Made by a program: the position numbers and the translations under genes. 64,000 nt of DNA from Jiella flava (GTDB lineage Bacteria > Pseudomonadota > Alphaproteobacteria > Rhizobiales > Rhizobiaceae): the NCBI RefSeq assembly GCF_017349315.1, contig NZ_JAFMPP010000012.1:1-64000 (forward strand), in the 5' to 3' direction. Under the pieces are notes generated by a model, which saw only the letters and a list, made by a program, of their open reading frames with translations, searched no databases and was not told the origin of the DNA. Positions 1 through 9,459 of the stretch are shown one piece after another. The number at the start of each line of letters is the position of its first letter. Position 1 is the first letter of the stretch.

Positions 1-1
1 G

Positions 2-433
2 CGGGCCGATGCGCCATTCGGCAAATGGCAGACCCAGACCTTCGTGGCGGGCCTGCGCTGCCATGAACTTGTCGCACCATGGGTCATCGACGGCGCCATG
101 GATGGCGAGGCGTTCGATCTCTACGTGTGCACGCAACTGGCGCCGTGTCTTTCGCCCGGTGACGTGGTGATCATGGACAATCTCAATGTCCACAAGAGCC
201 CCCGGGCGGCCAAGGCGCTCGCCGAACGGGGCGCCTGGCGCCTGCTCTTGCCGAAATACTCGCCCGACCTCAATCCCATCGAAATGGCTTTCGCCAAGCT
301 CAAGGCCCTTCTGCGCAAAGCCAAAGCCCGGACCACCGACGACCTCTGGCGAGCCCTCGGCGATATCTGCGACCTCTTCGAGCCCGACGAATGCTGGAAT
401 TATTTCAAGACCGCAGGATATGTTGCCGATTAA
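2..433 (+). CDS. IS630-family transposase, C-terminal part (5' end outside the window)
   Basis: The reading frame is already open at base 2, so the gene begins left of the window and about 143 codons are visible. It is the catalytic half of a DDE transposase of the IS630/Tc1-mariner type. The second catalytic Asp is in VVIMDNLNVHKS and the third acidic residue in YSPDLNPIEMAFAKLK; the first Asp lies outside the window. The protein would cut and join IS ends at TA dinucleotides. The frame ends cleanly at TAA, so the visible part is intact. I could not identify the right terminal inverted repeat with confidence; the bases after the stop run straight into an R1 repeat. Confidence 0.9.
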   Translation, partial: RADAPFGKWQTQTFVAGLRCHELVAPWVIDGAMDGEAFDLYVCTQLAPCLSPGDVVIMDNLNVHKSPRAAKALAERGAWRLLLPKYSPDLNPIEMAFAKLKALLRKAKARTTDDLWRALGDICDLFEPDECWNYFKTAGYVAD

Positions 434-450
434 TCGCCCGACGCTCTAGA

Positions 451-537
451 GCGGGATGCGCCCGACAGGACGTCCACTCTGATTGATCCGACGCATCGTG
501 GGTTGCAGAAAATCGAATCCGATTTCCGGCCGATGCT
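451..537 (-). repeat. R1 repeat copy 1 (degenerate hairpin B plus hairpin A)
   Basis: Reverse-oriented copy of the dispersed bipartite repeat R1. Hairpin A is at 493-536, with ends GCATCG and CGATGC around a core of AAAATCG and CGATTT. The second hairpin at about 456-473 (TGCGCCCGACAGGACG) is degenerate. The TCTAGAGCGGGATGCG string at 445-460 also resembles the outer end of repeat R2. It fills most of the gap between the IS630 stop and the fhs stop. Confidence 0.75.
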
Positions 538-609
538 GGAGGGCGGCGCAGAGCCGCTCTTCAAAGCGATGATGCGCCTGACGAGCGGCGGCGCGTTCGC
601 CCTCGCGGG

Positions 610-2289
610 TCAGAACAGCCCTTCGATCTCGCCTTGCCCGTTGAGATAGATCGCCTCGGCCGCCGGCTGCGACGGCAATCCGGGCATGGTCATGATCTGA
701 CCGCAGATCGCGACGACGAAGCCCGCGCCGGCCGAAAGCCGCACCTCGCGCACATGCACGATGTGTCCGTCCGGCGCGCCGCGCAGCGTCGGATCAGTCG
801 AAAAAGAATACTGAGTCTTGGCCATGCAGACCGGCAGGTCGCCGTAGCCGGCATCCTCCCAGGCGGCCAGCTGGTCTAACACCGCCTGATCGGCGGTCAC
901 CGCGGCGCCGCGATAAATCTTCCGGACCACCGTCTCGATCTTCTCGAACAGGCGCATCTGATCCGGATAGATCGGCTTGAAATCGGCCGTCCCGCCATCG
1001 GCGAGGGCCACCACCTTCTCGGCAAGATCGGTGATGCCGCTCGAGCCTTCGGCCCAGTGGCGGCAGAGGATGGCCTCCGTCCCCAGCCCCGCCGCATAAT
1101 CCTTGACCGCCTGGATCTCGGCTTCGGTGTCATTGACGAAGTGGTTGATGGCGACGATGACCGGCACGCCGAAGCTCTTTACGTTCTCGACATGGCGGCC
1201 GAGATTGGCGCAGCCGGCCTGAACCGCCTCGACGTTTTCCGCGCCCAAATCGGATTTGGCGACTCCGCCATTCATCTTCATCGCTCGGACCGTCGCGACG
1301 ACGACGGCGGCTGCTGGCTTCAGCCCGGCCTTGCGGCATTTGATGTTGAAGAACTTTTCCGCTCCGAGATCGGCGCCGAAACCGGCCTCGGTCACGACAT
1401 AGTCAGCAAGCTTCAACGCCGCGCGAGTGGCGACCACCGAATTGCAGCCATGGGCGATATTGGCGAAGGGACCGCCATGGACGAAGGCCGGATTGTTCTC
1501 CAGCGTCTGCACCAGATTGGGCTTGATCGCGTCCTTGAGCAGCACGGTCATCGCGCCGTCGGCCTTGAGATCACGGGCGGTGATCGGCGTCTTGTCCCGG
1601 CGATAGGCGACGATGATGTCGCCGAGGCGTTTTTCCAGATCGGCGAGGTTCTCGGCGAGGCACAACACCGCCATCACTTCCGAGGCGACGGTGATGTCGA
1701 AGCCGGTTTCGCACGGAAAACCATTGGCGACGCCGCCGAGCGCGGTGGTGACGTGGCGCAGCGCCCGGTCGTTCATGTCGAGCACCCGCCGCCAGGTGAT
1801 CCGGCGGGAATCGATCTGCAGCTCGTTGCCCCAATAAAGGTGGTTGTCGATCATCGCGGCGAGCAGGTTATGCGCCGTGGTGATCGCGTGGAAATCGCCG
1901 GTAAAATGGAGGTTCATGTCCTCCATCGGCACGATCTGGGCATAGCCGCCGCCGGCCGCACCGCCCTTGACGCCGAAACACGGGCCAAGCGAGGCCTCGC
2001 GGATGCAGATCAGGGCGTTTTTGCCGATCGCGTTCAGCCCGTCGCCGAGGCCGACGGTCGTCGTCGTCTTGCCCTCGCCGGCCGGTGTCGGATTGACCGC
2101 CGTCACCAGGATCAATTTGCCGTCGGGGCGTCCAGCCAAGGCGCTTAAAAACGGGGCGGAAATCTTCGCCTTGTCATGGCCATAGGGGATGATGTCGTCT
2201 TCGGCCAAGCCGAGACGCGCGGCGATATCCTTGATCGGCTTCTTTTTGGCAGCCCGGGCAATGGCGATGTCGGAGTTGAGGTCGCTCAA
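610..2289 (-). CDS. fhs: Formate--tetrahydrofolate ligase
   Basis: ATP-dependent ligation of formate to tetrahydrofolate, giving 10-formyl-THF in cytosolic one-carbon metabolism. The 559-residue length is typical of the family. The nucleotide-binding stretch [11 protein letters not shown] is near residues 68-78 and the conserved [16 protein letters not shown] segment follows. I chose a TTG start at 2289 because AGGGAG lies 6 bases before it and translation then begins [10 protein letters not shown], the usual N-terminus; the frame stays open about 35 codons further upstream but those residues look non-coding. The upstream gap holds a structured RNA element on the same strand. PutA lies upstream on the same strand, but the 356-base gap suggests separate transcription. 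Confidence 0.96.
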   Translation of the reverse strand: MSDLNSDIAIARAAKKKPIKDIAARLGLAEDDIIPYGHDKAKISAPFLSALAGRPDGKLILVTAVNPTPAGEGKTTTTVGLGDGLNAIGKNALICIREASLGPCFGVKGGAAGGGYAQIVPMEDMNLHFTGDFHAITTAHNLLAAMIDNHLYWGNELQIDSRRITWRRVLDMNDRALRHVTTALGGVANGFPCETGFDITVASEVMAVLCLAENLADLEKRLGDIIVAYRRDKTPITARDLKADGAMTVLLKDAIKPNLVQTLENNPAFVHGGPFANIAHGCNSVVATRAALKLADYVVTEAGFGADLGAEKFFNIKCRKAGLKPAAAVVVATVRAMKMNGGVAKSDLGAENVEAVQAGCANLGRHVENVKSFGVPVIVAINHFVNDTEAEIQAVKDYAAGLGTEAILCRHWAEGSSGITDLAEKVVALADGGTADFKPIYPDQMRLFEKIETVVRKIYRGAAVTADQAVLDQLAAWEDAGYGDLPVCMAKTQYSFSTDPTLRGAPDGHIVHVREVRLSAGAGFVVAICGQIMTMPGLPSQPAAEAIYLNGQGEIEGLF

Positions 2290-2422
2290 GGTTTTCTCCC
2301 TATGATGGACTGTTTTGTGGGCAGCATACGCAAGCCGCGAAATCATGGCCACAAAGACCCTCACGGCCGGAGATTCGCAACCGCCACACGACACGGAAAC
2401 GATTTACGCGAGGGATGCCAAG

Positions 2423-2530
2423 AAAAATGGGAGAAGAGAAGCCCGGCGAGGGAGGACGCCGAGCTTCTCAACACTCAGATTTCCGATCGGCGGGCGCCAG
2501 GAGGAGGACACCCACACCCCGGTTCGTCAC
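2423..2530 (-). ncRNA. Candidate anti-SD-loop small RNA (cuckoo/alpha-r14-like), element 1
   Basis: Read on the minus strand, two stem-loops follow each other. The first (2513-2492) pairs GGGTG with CGCCC and exposes TCCTCCTCC in its loop. The second (2469-2436) is a 13-bp stem, GAGAAGCTCGGCG with CGCCGGGCTTCTC (one G-T pair), with an 8-base loop TCCTCCCT. A T-run (ATTTTTC) follows at 2428-2422. Loops carrying CCUCCUCCC-type sequence complementary to ribosome binding sites are the hallmark of Rhodobacter cuckoo RNAs and rhizobial alpha-r14 RNAs. The 5' end is unknown. A weak sigma-70-like pair CTTAAA (2631-2626) and GGTTAT (2608-2603) with a 17-base spacer would start it near 2596. Alternatively this is a regulatory leader of fhs. 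Confidence 0.55.
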
Positions 2531-2645
2531 GTCCTCGAGGCGAGCAGCGATTCCCCTGGGAGACGCGGAACCGACCGCCATTCCAAACCTCGACTTGACG
2601 AAATAACCCTAGCACATTTTTCGCGTTTAAGCTGTGACCTCGACG

Positions 2646-5600
2646 CTACGAGTCCATTGCAATCAGGCTGGCATTGCCACCCGCTGCCGCCGTGTTGACC
2701 GAGACCACCTGCTCTCTGGCAAAACGTGCAAGATAGTTGGGCCCGCCCGCCTTCGGCCCGGTCCCGGACAGGCCGGAACCGCCGAAGGGCTGCGAGCCGA
2801 CGGTCGCACCGATGATGTTGCGGTTCACATAGACGTTGCCGACCGACAGCCTTGCGATCACCTTATGCGCGGTCTCGTTGATGCGGCTGTGGATGCCGAG
2901 GGTCAGGCCGAAGCCGGTCGCGTCGATGGCATCAAGGAGCGTGTCGAAATCCTTGGCCTTCCAGCGCACGACATGGAGAATCGGACCGAACACCTCGCGC
3001 TCGAGCGCTTCGGGGCGATCAAGCGCGACGATGTGGGGCGCGAAATAGTGCCCCTTGCCGACGAGATCGGCCGGCACTTCGCCACGGTAGCGGACGGTCT
3101 GTTCCCGCTCCATGCGAGCAATGTGGTCGCGGAGCATGGCGAGCTGCTCGGCATCGATGACCGGCCCGATATCGGTCGCGAGGTCGCGCGGATCGCCGAC
3201 CGTCAGCTCCTGGGCCGCGCCGGCGATCATCTCGAGAATCCGGTCGGCGACGTCCTCCTGCAGAAACAACAGGCGCAGCGCCGAGCAACGCTGGCCGGCC
3301 GACCGGAAGGCCGACATCACCACGTCGTCGGCGACCTGCTCCGGCAGTGCCGTCGCATCGGCGATTAAGGCGTTGATGCCGCCGGTCTCGGCGATCAGCG
3401 GCGCGATCGGGGCATTGCGGGCCGCGAGTGCCCGGTTGATCGCAAAGGCGGTTTCGGTCGAACCGGTGAAGGCGACGAGCGCCGTCGCCTCATGGGCGGT
3501 CAGCGCCGCGCCGGTCCGCCCGTCGCCCGGCGCGAGATAAAGATGCTGTTTGGCAAACCCCGCCGCGTGCAGGATCTCGACGGCGAGGGCCGCGATCAGC
3601 GGCGTCTGTTCGGCCGGCTTGGCGATCACGACGTTGCCGGCCGCAAGTGCCGCGGCAACCTGTCCGGTGAAGATCGCCAGCGGAAAATTCCAGGGGGAGA
3701 TCGCCACGGCGACCCCGCGCGCGCGATAGGTCAGGCGGTTTTCCTCGCCAGTCGGCCCCGGCAACTCGCAGGGAGCCGAAAAAAGACGCATCGCCTCGTC
3801 GGCGTAAAAGCGCAAGAAATCGACGGCCTCACGCAGCTCGGCCACGGCATCGTCGAGGGCCTTGCCGCCTTCGACCGTGAGCACGGCCAAGAGGTCGGCG
3901 TCCCGGCTTTCCATCAAGGCTGCCGCCTTGCGCAGCGCCTCCGCACGTTTTGACGCCGGCACGGCTTCAGCCGCGCGGACATGGCGAGCCGCCTCGGCGA
4001 CGAGGGCGCGAGTCGCCGAGGCGGAGAGATGATAGCTGGTGCCGAGCGACGCGCCATCGACCGGCGAGTGGATCGCGACCGCCTCGCTGGCGCCGGCGGC
4101 TTGCGCGGTCGTCGCCCCGCAACGCGCCTTCAGGCCTGCAACCTTCACCCTGCTGCGCTCGGCAATCAGCTCGGCCAGTGCCTGCCGCTCGCCAGTCTCG
4201 ATCCCGGCGGAGTTTTGGCGCGGCGAGAACAGATCCTTCGGCAGGCCGATCTTCGGATGACGTGCCGGCCCCGTTTCGAGGATCGCGCGTGGACGCTGGA
4301 GAAGCTGCTCAACCGGGATGTCTTCGTCGCCGACCATCGCCACGAAGGACGAATTGGCACCGTTTTCAAGAAGCCGGCGCACGAGATAGGCGAGGAGATC
4401 GCGATAGCCGCCGACCGGCGCATAGATGCGGCAGGCGATGGGCGTCTTCGCCGCGCCGCGCCGCAGCGTCTCGTAAAGCGCTTCGCCCATGCCGTGCAGG
4501 CGCTGGAACTCAAAGCCGGTCAGGTCGCGGCCGGCCATCTCCAGGATCGTCGCGACGGTCAGCGCATTGTGGGTGGCAAATTGCGGATAGATCCGCGCCC
4601 GGCGGTCAAGCAGCGCCTTGGCGCAGACGAGATAGGACAAGTCCGTCGCCGGCTTGCGGGTATAGACTGGATAGCCCTCGAGCCCCTTTTCCTGGGCGCG
4701 CTTGATCTCGGTGTCCCAGTAGGCGCCTTTGACGAGACGCACCATCATTCGAATGCCGGCGGCCGCAGCCAGCGCGTCGACGTGTTCGATCACCGCCAAA
4801 GCGCGCTTCTGATAGGCCTGGACGGCGAGACCAAAACCCTGCCAGCCCTTGAAGTCGAAGCGTTGGACGAACGCGTCGATGACGTCGAGTGATAGCTCCA
4901 GCCGTTCGGCTTCCTCCGCATCGATCGTCAGATTGAGATCGTAGCGTCGCGCTTTTTCCGCGAGAGCCTCGACCTTCGGCAATAGCTCAATCAGAACCCG
5001 CTCGCGATGCAGCGGATGATAGCGCGGATGCAACGCCGACAGCTTCACCGAGATGCCCGGACGATCCGGCAGCGCCTTGTTGCCGGCCTTGCGACCGATC
5101 TTTTCGATCGCGTCCGCATAGGAGCGGTAATAGCGCTCGGCATCCGCCATGGTGCGGGCGCCCTCGCCCAGCATGTCATAGGAGTGGCGATAGCCCTTTG
5201 TCTCGAAACCGCGCGCCCGCTCGAGCGCGTCCTCGATGGTTTCGCCAAGCACGAAATGCCGGCCGAGGAAGCGCATCGCCTGGCGCGTCGCCTGACGCAC
5301 CGCGGGCCCACCGATCCGTTTGACCAGCCCCGCCATCACGCCCTGCGGCGTCTCGCCCGGCCGGATGATCCGGGCCGAGATGCCGAGCGCCCAGGCCGAC
5401 GCCGCCGTCAGCATGCGGTCTTCGCCGCCTTCGTGATGGACCCAATCGCCGGCCCCGATCTTTTCTTCGATCAACCGATCCTGGGTGGCGGAATCGGGGA
5501 CGCGCAACAAGGCCTCGGCGAGGATCATCAGCGCCAGGCCCTCGCGGCTCGACAGGCCGAATTCCCGCAAGAAATCCTCGACACCGCCGATCCCGCCGGA

Positions 5601-5789
5601 AGCCTTGCGGATGCCGGCGATCAGCGCGCGGGCACGGGCATCGACCTTCTCATCATCGAGCTCCCAGCGCCCGGACGCCTTCAAAAGCGCCGTGACGGCC
5701 GCCTGATCGTCCGGCGCGAAGGGCTGCGAAAAGGATTGCGGAAAGGCGGCGGCCGCGAGCGTTGAGGCGGCGTTCACAGAAGCGGACAT
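2646..5789 (-). CDS. putA: Bifunctional proline dehydrogenase / L-glutamate-gamma-semialdehyde dehydrogenase
   Basis: Oxidises proline to glutamate in two steps (FAD, then NAD). The protein is 1047 residues. The PRODH barrel spans about 120-480, with RPGISVKLSALHPRY near 243, LVKGAYWD near 352 and RIYAPVGGYRDLLAYLVRRL near 454. The aldehyde dehydrogenase domain spans about 560-1025, with SPWNFPLAIF near 698, catalytic Glu in AETGG near 801 and catalytic Cys in SAGQRCSA near 835. The start at 5789 has GGAG 5 bases upstream; 26 further in-frame codons upstream look non-coding. There is no N-terminal ribbon-helix-helix segment, so this is a short PutA without autoregulatory DNA binding, and no Lrp-type putR lies next to it. 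Confidence 0.97.
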   Translation of the reverse strand: MSASVNAASTLAAAAFPQSFSQPFAPDDQAAVTALLKASGRWELDDEKVDARARALIAGIRKASGGIGGVEDFLREFGLSSREGLALMILAEALLRVPDSATQDRLIEEKIGAGDWVHHEGGEDRMLTAASAWALGISARIIRPGETPQGVMAGLVKRIGGPAVRQATRQAMRFLGRHFVLGETIEDALERARGFETKGYRHSYDMLGEGARTMADAERYYRSYADAIEKIGRKAGNKALPDRPGISVKLSALHPRYHPLHRERVLIELLPKVEALAEKARRYDLNLTIDAEEAERLELSLDVIDAFVQRFDFKGWQGFGLAVQAYQKRALAVIEHVDALAAAAGIRMMVRLVKGAYWDTEIKRAQEKGLEGYPVYTRKPATDLSYLVCAKALLDRRARIYPQFATHNALTVATILEMAGRDLTGFEFQRLHGMGEALYETLRRGAAKTPIACRIYAPVGGYRDLLAYLVRRLLENGANSSFVAMVGDEDIPVEQLLQRPRAILETGPARHPKIGLPKDLFSPRQNSAGIETGERQALAELIAERSRVKVAGLKARCGATTAQAAGASEAVAIHSPVDGASLGTSYHLSASATRALVAEAARHVRAAEAVPASKRAEALRKAAALMESRDADLLAVLTVEGGKALDDAVAELREAVDFLRFYADEAMRLFSAPCELPGPTGEENRLTYRARGVAVAISPWNFPLAIFTGQVAAALAAGNVVIAKPAEQTPLIAALAVEILHAAGFAKQHLYLAPGDGRTGAALTAHEATALVAFTGSTETAFAINRALAARNAPIAPLIAETGGINALIADATALPEQVADDVVMSAFRSAGQRCSALRLLFLQEDVADRILEMIAGAAQELTVGDPRDLATDIGPVIDAEQLAMLRDHIARMEREQTVRYRGEVPADLVGKGHYFAPHIVALDRPEALEREVFGPILHVVRWKAKDFDTLLDAIDATGFGLTLGIHSRINETAHKVIARLSVGNVYVNRNIIGATVGSQPFGGSGLSGTGPKAGGPNYLARFAREQVVSVNTAAAGGNASLIAMDS

Positions 5790-5929
5790 GACATCTCCAG
5801 CGCGTCGGCGAGGGGAAAACGTAGCGTTGAAATTGCTGAAGGTACGGAGCTTTCCGGTGCTCCGCAATGCCAGACTTTCGTTCCCCCATCATGCCCAAAT
5901 GCGCGTCGGCCAAAGCCGAGCAGAGGGGC

Positions 5930-6394
5930 TCAAGGACGAGATAAAAGCGGCGGTTCGGATCGCTTCGGGGTATCGGCCTTGATGCGGCCGGCCGCCTGAT
6001 CGCGATCGAAAGGGCGGCGCTTCAGAAGCTGTTCGATCTCCGGATAGAACCAGCGACGGCCGGGATAGCCTTCCAGCCGGCCAATCTCATGGCCATCGTC
6101 ACCGATCAGGACGAAGGTCGGCGTGAAGACGGCCGGCGTCAGCCCGGCAATCCCCCCACGCCGATCGGCGAAAATATTCACCCGCCGCAGCGGCGCGATC
6201 TTGCCGATCCGGCTGTTCGGATAGTCAGGCGCGATTTCGGTATCGAATTTGCGGCAGAACGGGCACCCGGCCTGTTCGAACATCAACAGTTCGGCGGAGA
6301 AAGCCGGCATGGCGGCAGAAAAACCCGCAAGACAGAATGCGGCGGCGATCCCCAACCGCCGCATTGCCCGTGTGAGAAGCCGCCATGTCGCCAT
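5930..6394 (-). CDS. Exported thioredoxin-fold protein with CPFC motif
   Basis: About 154 residues. The N-terminus carries basic residues (MRR) followed by a hydrophobic run ending near AMPAFSA, a likely Sec signal peptide, so the protein should be periplasmic. A thioredoxin-like start follows: LLMFEQAGCPFCRKFDTEI with the redox pair CPFC, then the cis-Pro loop TPTFVLIGDDG. It resembles SoxS/regulatory thioredoxin-like proteins of alphaproteobacteria; the redox partner is unknown. The start is uncertain: GTG at 6421, ATG at 6394 and ATG at 6364 are in frame, and the last gives the tidiest signal peptide. It lies between putA and the aldolase gene on the same strand, with no clear functional link. 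Confidence 0.8.
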   Translation of the reverse strand: MATWRLLTRAMRRLGIAAAFCLAGFSAAMPAFSAELLMFEQAGCPFCRKFDTEIAPDYPNSRIGKIAPLRRVNIFADRRGGIAGLTPAVFTPTFVLIGDDGHEIGRLEGYPGRRWFYPEIEQLLKRRPFDRDQAAGRIKADTPKRSEPPLLSRP

Positions 6395-6471
6395 GACGAC
6401 ACAATAGCATGTCCGCAGCACGTCCGGCGGTCTGCAGGGTCCGCCGCGACGTTTCGCGCCAAAGCACGGGA

Positions 6472-7383
6472 TCAGGCGTAGATGTCCATCACTTCGTTGA
6501 GAAGCGCGATGGCCTCTTCCTTGGAGCGCTGAAAGGAGTTGCGGCCGATGATCGAGCCGTTCCCGCCGCCGTCGCGGATGCCTTGCACCTCGTCGAGCAG
6601 TTCCTGACGATTCTTCGCCGCGCCGCCGGAGAAGACCACCAGACGCTTGCCGGCAAAAGCCGCTTGCATGATGTGGCGGACACGATCAGCCGCCGTCGCC
6701 GTGGCGATGCCGTTCTGCTCGTAGACCGGCTTGGCGGCGTCGAGATCGACATGGGCGGTCGGCAGCTTGACCTTGATGATCGTCGCCCCCATCAGCGCGG
6801 CCATGTGCGCGGCGTAGGCGATAATGTCGAAGCCGGTCTCGCCGTCCTTGCTCACCTTACCGCCCCGCGGATACGACCAGACGACCGAGATCAGGCCGCG
6901 CGACTTTGCCTCGTGGCTGATTTCGCGCAGCTCCTCGATCATGTCGTAGGAGCTGTCTGCGCCCGGATAGATGGTGAAGCCGACGCCGACGCAGCCGAGG
7001 CGCATCGCGTCCTCGACCGTGCCGGTGATGGCCTGATCCTGGTTGGAGACCAGCGAGTTACCGCTGTTGACCTTGAGGATCAGCGGGACCTCGCCGGCAT
7101 AGGTATCGGCGCCCTGCTCAAGCAGACCGAGCGGCGCGGCGTAACCGGAAACTTTCGATTCGATCGCAAGCTCGTAGAGATAATGTGGATCATAAGCCAC
7201 CGGGTTGGCGGCAAACGAGCGTGCCGGCCCGTGCTCGAAGCCCTGGTCGACCGGCAGGATCACCATCCGGCCAGTTCCCCCCAAGCGTCCATGCATCAAC
7301 AGCCGAGAGAGATTACTTTTCAGTCCCGGTGTCTCTCCTTCGTACCAGGAGAGGATGTTCCGCACGACCTCAGTTCTGAGCAT
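6472..7383 (-). CDS. fbaB: Class I fructose-bisphosphate aldolase (DhnA/FbaB type)
   Basis: Schiff-base aldolase that reversibly splits fructose-1,6-bisphosphate into DHAP and glyceraldehyde-3-phosphate. The protein is about 303 residues, the normal size for the DhnA type. Visible features are VILPVDQGFEHGP near the N-terminus, VWSYPRGG, and IIKVKLPT carrying the presumed Schiff-base Lys. A glycine-rich phosphate loop lies near the C-terminus (VVFSGGAAK, RDGGGNGSIIGRN). I chose ATG at 7383 with AAGGA 10 bases upstream; a TTG seven codons further upstream is also in frame. It is transcribed away from homospermidine synthase across a 436-base divergent gap. Confidence 0.94.
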   Translation of the reverse strand: MLRTEVVRNILSWYEGETPGLKSNLSRLLMHGRLGGTGRMVILPVDQGFEHGPARSFAANPVAYDPHYLYELAIESKVSGYAAPLGLLEQGADTYAGEVPLILKVNSGNSLVSNQDQAITGTVEDAMRLGCVGVGFTIYPGADSSYDMIEELREISHEAKSRGLISVVWSYPRGGKVSKDGETGFDIIAYAAHMAALMGATIIKVKLPTAHVDLDAAKPVYEQNGIATATAADRVRHIMQAAFAGKRLVVFSGGAAKNRQELLDEVQGIRDGGGNGSIIGRNSFQRSKEEAIALLNEVMDIYA

Positions 7384-7819
7384 GATAACGATGTCCTTCG
7401 GCAAACGACAGGGAAAAGCTCGGCGATGCCGATGCTTCTGATTTCTTTTGTAGGCATCGCGAGCGAAGGTCCAGCCGTCAGGCCGTGTCCGAATCGATTA
7501 AATTTCATTCGCTTTGCTCAAAACTTTGAAAAAATCTTCTTGACCGCCGCAGCAAGAGCAGTCTGGCCGCAACGGAAGCCTGAAGGCGGCACGCTCTCGT
7601 GCTGACGAGAGGCAGGCCTGCAACGCCGCCCGCGCGATCAGCAACAGCGCCCCTCACGCGGGCTGTCGCCGCGCGAAAGATCGGCTAATTTCGGGTGGAA
7701 TCTGACAATCGGCTTTTATTTGACACGGAAACGGTCTAGCGCCGCGCCATCCATCTCACGTCCCAGTGGCGACGGAATGTTCCTCACGCACTCATGCGCC
7801 CAAGGAGTTGAAAACGAAC
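7384..7819. promoter_or_regulatory. Divergent intergenic region between fbaB and hss
   Basis: 436 bases without a convincing gene, lying between two divergent start codons, so both promoters should be here. A perfect 7-bp inverted repeat with a 4-base loop (CTCTCGT, GCTG, ACGAGAG) sits at 7594-7611. A TTGACA string at 7720-7725 could be a -35 box for hss, but I see no convincing -10 box 16-18 bases after it. An AT-rich stretch at about 7495-7545 is closer to fbaB. Confidence 0.45.
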
Positions 7820-9265
7820 ATGGCTGAAAACGAGCATCCGATTCACGCCAAAATTACCGGACCCGTCGTGATGATCGGCTTCGGCTCGATCGGCAAGGGA
7901 ACACTGCCCCTGATCGAGCGCCATTTCGATTTCGACCGTTCGCGCTTCGTCGTCGTCGACCCGGACGATTCGAGCCGGTCGCTGCTCGACGAACGCGGCA
8001 TCCGCTTCGTTCACGAGGCGGTGACCCGCAAGAATTACGAGGAGCTGCTGACGCCGCTTCTCACCGAAGGTGAAGGCCAGGGGTTCTGCGTCAACCTGTC
8101 GGTCGACACCGGCTCGCTCGACCTCATCAAGCTCTGCCGCGAGCTCGGCGTTCTCTATATCGACACGGTCGTCGAGCCCTGGCTCGGCTTCTATTTCGAT
8201 CAGAACATGTCGAATGCCGAACGCACCAATTACGCGCTGCGCGAGACGGTGCGCAAAGAGAAGAAGAAGAACCCCGGCGGCACCACGGCGGTTTCCTGCT
8301 GCGGCGCCAATCCGGGCATGGTCTCCTGGTTCGTCAAGCAGGCGCTGGTCGACATCGCCCGCGACACCGGCATGGAGTTTTCAGAACCCGCCTGGGACGA
8401 TCGCGCCGGCTGGGCGAAGTTGATGAAGAAGGCCGGCGTCAAAGGCGTCCACATCGCCGAGCGCGATACCCAGCGCGCCAAGACGCCAAAGCCGATGAAC
8501 GTGTTCTGGAACACGTGGTCGGTCGAGGGCTTCCTCTCCGAAGGCATGCAGCCGTCAGAGCTTGGCTGGGGCACCCATGAGAAATGGATGCCGAAGAACG
8601 CCAGCCGCCACAAGAAGGGCTGCCAGGCCGCAATCTTCCTGGAACAGCCGGGCGCCAACACGCGAGTGCGCAGCTGGTGCCCGACGCCGGGGCCGCAATA
8701 TGGTTTCCTGGTGACCCACAACGAGTCGATCTCGATCGCCGATTACTACACGCACACCAACAAGGACGGCGAGGTCACCTACCGCCCGACCTCGCACTAT
8801 GCCTATCATCCGGCCAACGATGCGGTGTTGTCGCTGCACGAGCTGTTCGGCGCGGCGGGCAAAATCCAGCCGGAGCTGCACGTCCTCGACGAGACCGAGA
8901 TCGTCGACGGCATCGACGAACTCGGCGTGCTGCTCTACGGCCATGCCAAGAACGCTTACTGGTACGGCTCGCAGCTCTCCATCGAGGAGACCCGGCAGCT
9001 CGCCCCGTATCAGAACGCCACCGGGCTGCAGGTGACATCGGCGGTTCTGGCCGGCATGGTCTGGGCGCTGGAAAATCCCGAGGCCGGCATCGTTGAGGCC
9101 GACGAGATGGACTATAAGCGATGCCTTGAGATTCAGATGCCCTATCTCGGACCCGTGAAGGGCTACTATACTAACTGGACCCCATTGGTGGATCGGCCGG
9201 GCCTCTTCCCCGAGGATATCGACGAAAAGGATCCTTGGCAGTTCAAGAACATTCTCGTCCGCTGA
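7820..9265 (+). CDS. hss: Homospermidine synthase
   Basis: NAD-dependent synthesis of sym-homospermidine from putrescine, the main triamine of many alphaproteobacteria. The protein is 481 residues, the usual bacterial length. The Rossmann motif GFGSIGKG is at residues 20-27. The protein continues with FVVVDPDD, LSVDTGSLDLIKLC and CGANPGMVSWFVKQAL, segments typical of the family. The chosen ATG at 7820 has AAGGAG 12 bases upstream; an in-frame ORF extends 18 codons further but is not family-like. It is followed by a strong hairpin at 9311-9343. Putrescine could come from the type III decarboxylase encoded near 37 kb. Confidence 0.97.
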   Translation: MAENEHPIHAKITGPVVMIGFGSIGKGTLPLIERHFDFDRSRFVVVDPDDSSRSLLDERGIRFVHEAVTRKNYEELLTPLLTEGEGQGFCVNLSVDTGSLDLIKLCRELGVLYIDTVVEPWLGFYFDQNMSNAERTNYALRETVRKEKKKNPGGTTAVSCCGANPGMVSWFVKQALVDIARDTGMEFSEPAWDDRAGWAKLMKKAGVKGVHIAERDTQRAKTPKPMNVFWNTWSVEGFLSEGMQPSELGWGTHEKWMPKNASRHKKGCQAAIFLEQPGANTRVRSWCPTPGPQYGFLVTHNESISIADYYTHTNKDGEVTYRPTSHYAYHPANDAVLSLHELFGAAGKIQPELHVLDETEIVDGIDELGVLLYGHAKNAYWYGSQLSIEETRQLAPYQNATGLQVTSAVLAGMVWALENPEAGIVEADEMDYKRCLEIQMPYLGPVKGYYTNWTPLVDRPGLFPEDIDEKDPWQFKNILVR

Positions 9266-9310
9266 GCGTGCTCGAACCAACACATCGTCGAACCTCTCCT
9301 AACGGATACC

Positions 9311-9347
9311 GGGGAAAAGCGTTGACTGACCGGTCTTTTCCCCTTGA
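9311..9347 (+). terminator. Terminator-like hairpin after hss
   Basis: A perfect 9-bp stem, GGGGAAAAG at 9311-9319 and CTTTTCCCC at 9335-9343, closes a 15-base loop 45 bases after the hss stop. The T-tract lies inside the 3' arm, with only TTG after it, so it is a plausible but not classical intrinsic terminator. Confidence 0.55.
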
Positions 9348-9459
9348 CCGCCGGCCCTGCCCGTTCTGAATCATTGAACGATGTTTGGACGGGCGGGAGG
9401 CATCATTCGCTCAGACATGCCGTTTGTTCCGCCGATGATGACAAAACGAGGATTTGACG

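Noticed and set aside
1057-2148. Long plus-strand open frame (363 codons) opposite fhs
   Set aside because: It lies entirely antisense to fhs, whose motifs and length are complete; the product is Asp/Arg/His-rich noise typical of the reverse strand of a high-GC gene.
2423-2600. 6S RNA or a ZTP/THF riboswitch upstream of fhs
   Set aside because: Length and fhs linkage made both attractive, but I could not find the conserved ZTP core strings or a 6S-type closing stem with central bubble. The two C-rich loops fit an anti-SD sRNA better.
3981-4892. Plus-strand open frame of 303 codons opposite putA
   Set aside because: Antisense shadow of a fully conserved PutA; no recognisable motif and no ribosome binding site.
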